Source: Hymenoscyphus infarciens (taxonomy: Eukaryota; Ascomycota; Leotiomycetes; Helotiales; Helotiaceae). From it: 64,000 bases of DNA. Under the pieces are notes generated by a model. It was not told the origin of the DNA, searched no databases, and was given only the letters and a program-made list of their open reading frames with translations. Position numbers and translations under genes: made by a program. Location of the stretch: assembly GCA_001414345.1 (NCBI GenBank), contig LLCB01000227.1, positions 1 through 64,000 of the forward strand, in the 5' to 3' direction. Below, piece after piece: positions 61,275 to 64,000 of this stretch; the first letter of the stretch is position 1; each line of letters opens with the position of its first letter.

Positions 61275-61326
61275 GAGGTGGTGATGGTGGTGATGGTGGT
61301 GATGGTGGTGATGGTGGTGATGGTTG
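61275..61326. repeat. 9-bp minisatellite GATGGTGGT
   Basis: About five perfect units plus partial ones, about 275 bp upstream of the Ecl1-family start codon. Confidence 0.9.
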
Positions 61327-62530
61327 GTGGGAGTGAAGATGATGAAGCAGAGAAGAAGAATGGTATCATGGGTCCCGTTGACTATTTGAATGGGTGAAAG
61401 GGTGGGTGTGTTTGAAGGGCGGAGTGAAATGGGAAATGGGAAATGGGAAATGGTGAGGTGAAGGAGGTGCTGCTATTGTGGGCACCTTGGTGAGGGTTTC
61501 GAGAGGTCATATAGAAATGGAGTCGACGGGGTTTTTGCTCCTTGGCTGGTCCTGACCCTTGGCCTGCAGTTTTTGGCAAGGAAGTGCCCGCAGAGGGACA
61601 GGCTAACGCATTTAGGACTGGTGTGGAATCGGGAAATGGTCTAACCTGAATGGGTAAGGAAGGGGTGTGGAGAGGCACCCCTGCTGGTGTGACTTTAGAA
61701 ATTGTGAGTGAGATGGTGCCATCACTGCATTTTATTTTGTTTTGGCTTGCTGCCCTTTCCGGACCTCCCTCTCTCAGCAGTCTTCCCAAGGCTCTCACGA
61801 GTCCATTGGGGCGGCGTTCGGTGTCTTTGGTGAAGACATTTTCAAAGGGATTGATCGATCACCTGCCTCGGGTCTGACAAGTCTAGTTGCCTCGCAAGAA
61901 GACTAGTTGCCTACTAATCCGACTTAAAACTGGCACGTCGCATGGAAAATGAACGAGTACGGCCACAGTGAAGTGACCACGGACAATGAGCAAGCGCCTC
62001 GGGCGGCTTCAGCAGCGATTTTTCGACTGCGACGCTGGCCCGCTGCTTTCAGTTCCTCTCCAAACAGCCAGCCCTCCAACAAGGAAGTCCGACTCTCCGA
62101 CCACCCGGCCCTGCAAGAGCAGCGAGCGAAGGCAGCGTAACGCGGCCATTTCTGCACGATCCTGCCTCTGCCGTTGCTTCCCCACTCTAATTCCCTCAGC
62201 TCTCCTATCCAGTCAATTGCTCGATCCCTTTCCCAAGTTAAAGCAGCGGACGTGGGGTGTTTTGGACGAGACAGGGGCTCCTGCTGCACCTACGAGGGTG
62301 TTGCATTGGTTTGAAGATGCTCGCCCTGGTCTGGTCTGGACTGCTGGCGGGCAGCCTTCGCTGCTCATGATAAACAATAAAAGCGGCAGTAAATACAGGT
62401 AGCTTGCGTTGTTTGAACCCTTTAGAAGAATTTCGAGTATTAAGCGAGACATTTGGAACCATTGAAGCCGTTTGTTCCAAGTATTTCGGTTATTCTTATA
62501 AATCATTCTGAATGGTTAGAACAACGAAAG

Positions 62531-62776
62531 CTATTCTTTGCCGCTTTTGTTGACAGCATTGGTCATCTTCAGGGCCTCTCGGTGTGGTGACACTCCTGCG
62601 TCGTGGGCGTCGTTCAGCAGGTCACGTCCTTGATTCTCTGGCTTAAGCGATGGAATGTACAAGGTAACTTTTGTCTCTTGTCTCTTGATCTCGAACAAGG
62701 TCGGTATCACAGCCATTTGAATCATTTCTGGACAAGTACGAGAGCTGCTACTAGTACGACAAATCCGTCGCAGCAA
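62531..62776 (-). CDS. Short unrecognised open frame, possible gene fragment
   Basis: 81 codons on the minus strand. The middle part reads EIKRQETKVTLYIPSLKPEN, then GRDLLNDAHDAGVSPHREAL, which looks more protein-like than its surroundings. No family is recognised, and no ribosome-context or intron evidence decides it. It sits about 200 bp from the next AT-rich block and may be a broken gene or chance. Confidence 0.2.
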   Translation of the reverse strand: MLRRICRTSSSSRTCPEMIQMAVIPTLFEIKRQETKVTLYIPSLKPENQGRDLLNDAHDAGVSPHREALKMTNAVNKSGKE

Positions 62777-62984
62777 GCGCTAGCAACAAAACACCCAATT
62801 CTGGCTCTGTAAATTAAACATCTTGGACTCTTGCTGGATAGCCAATCATCAACGACCAGAGCTCGTCATTTGCAAGGACTTGACTGAGCCATCGTTTCTG
62901 GGGGAGGAGAAAGCAAACCTTGAACCTGGAAGGCATCGCCAACTAGCGTCTGATTCCACTACAGGCATACTTTTCCTACCTTTC

Positions 62985-64000
62985 TTAAGGCCGTGCCTTT
63001 AATAAAGACACCACCTTTACGTAGCTTCTTTAGTACGAAGGACATATATAAATCTATAGCCTACACACGCTCCTATACACCACGGGCATATAGAGGCTAG
63101 TATATCAATTAATCTACACAATTCGAAGTAAGCTAGGTAAGCTATCAATTACTAGATAAGCTATCAATTGCTAGGTAAGCCATCAATTACTAGAGACGCT
63201 ATTAATTAGAAGAGCCAGATCTACAAAAGCTATTAGCTAAGTAGGCTAAAATCTATTAAGCTAGTAATATTAAAATTTATAGATAAGCTATTAACTACTA
63301 AGTTAGCTACTAATCTTAATTTATATAATTAACGAGCACTAGATCGTAGAAAATGCTTAAATTATGTTTTATTTATAGTATTAAACTATATTAGCGCCTA
63401 ATAATATAATTAATCCTATTCTATATTACTAAATAAGAGACCTCTAACTATAAAGCCCTACTACTATATATCTCGTAATATTAAACTACTACTACTAACT
63501 ATAGTAGCTACTAGCGATATAATATTACACTATAAAGGCTAGAGCACCTTAAACTATTAATAGGATATTACCTAGTTATTCTCCTCTCTTTTAATAGTAG
63601 CGCTTTCTATATCTATATTAGTCTTAGTCTTAAAGAAGGTTTCTACTAGGTAAGTAAATATTAATTAAAGATTAAGTCTAGTAGAAAGCTCGCTAGATAA
63701 TAATTCTATTTCTATAATATTAATCTTCTACTAAAGTATAATATTCTTCTTCTATTAGTAGTTAGAAAAACATATCTAGATAGATAGGAAGAGAATATAC
63801 GTTAACCTTAGTACTCTTCGTCTTAAAGACCTCCTTTTTAGTTCTTATTATACTAACTAGCTACCTAAGTTATTATTAATAATTAGTACTACTAGTAAGA
63901 ACATACCTTATATATTTACTCGTAGATAAAATAAGTTCTTTTAAGGCTTTATTTATATAAGTTCTCTTAAACTTTATACTTATACTTAAGAAGGCTTTTA
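62985..64000. other. AT-rich RIP-degraded block, continuing beyond the window
   Basis: The composition changes abruptly near 62985-63050. No open frame. Minus-strand translation near 63700-63640 hints at former coding sequence, but I cannot assign a family. Confidence 0.6.
63132..63194. repeat. Short tandem repeat, unit about TAGGTAAGCTATCAATTAC
   Basis: Three to four imperfect copies of a 20-23 bp unit in a row, with related pieces continuing to about 63330. Confidence 0.75.

Larger units (their letters stand above)
61002..62984. other. Upstream region of the Ecl1-family gene
   Basis: Probable promoter and long 5' leader. It includes a GGGAAAT triplication near 61432-61452 and the minisatellite annotated separately. 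No further gene is convincing. Open frames on both strands of 61380-62500 overlap one another and lack codon bias. Confidence 0.5.

Noticed and set aside
61382..62506. Overlapping open frames on both strands upstream of the Ecl1-family gene
   Set aside because: They overlap each other in several frames, lack recognisable domains and are best explained as chance frames in GC-moderate DNA.

Overview
The window looks like nuclear DNA of a filamentous ascomycete (Pezizomycotina; Leotiomycetes is my best guess from the style of the proteins, not proven). The evidence is short introns (53-64 bp in most genes) with GTAAGT/GTATGT donors, recognisable fungal genes (shugoshin, DASH subunit Dad2, an Ecl1 zinc protein, a secreted carboxylesterase), and a strongly two-speed composition. 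Blocks of ordinary composition alternate sharply with very AT-rich blocks full of dead transposons. In those blocks Trp codons appear as TAG and CpA as TpA, the signature of repeat-induced point mutation (RIP).

Layout. 1-10990: AT-rich block flanked by inverted repeats of more than 500 bp (the left one is cut by the window edge). It holds two minus-strand Copia remnants, both ending before the reverse transcriptase, and an 887-bp element with terminal inverted repeats (TIRs) and unusual GC hairpins. 10991-28650: gene island with a three-exon SAM methyltransferase, a secreted-protein relic, shugoshin (minus) head to head with dad2 (plus), a large basic coiled-coil protein with a TPX2-like FKARP motif, a carboxylesterase, a roughly 1300-codon decayed gene of unknown family, and a secreted endonuclease/exonuclease/phosphatase-family enzyme. 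28650-48480: about 20 kb of RIP-degraded repeats including a hAT transposase, a complete-length Ty3/gypsy element with matching target-site duplications (TSDs), and a younger gag-only LTR element with its own TSD. 48480-50160: unrecognised sequence and a decayed Ssu1-type transporter. 50160-51300: a Tourist-like MITE and more AT-rich DNA. 51300-62985: normal composition but gene-poor; it holds one orphan exon, two Tc1/mariner-like MITEs and an Ecl1-family gene. 62985-64000: another AT-rich block begins.

How the parts relate. Three neighbouring genes at 12998-19429 all point to chromosome segregation: shugoshin (cohesin protection and tension sensing), Dad2 (kinetochore-microtubule ring) and a TPX2-like basic protein (possible spindle association). 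The other intact genes are a metabolic enzyme, two secreted or membrane hydrolases and a starvation/life-span regulator, with no sign of a single pathway. Several genes next to the AT-rich blocks are broken, and the largest carries four in-frame stops that are all TAG, as expected if RIP-type mutation leaked into neighbouring sequence. I found no CRISPR array, rRNA or convincing tRNA.
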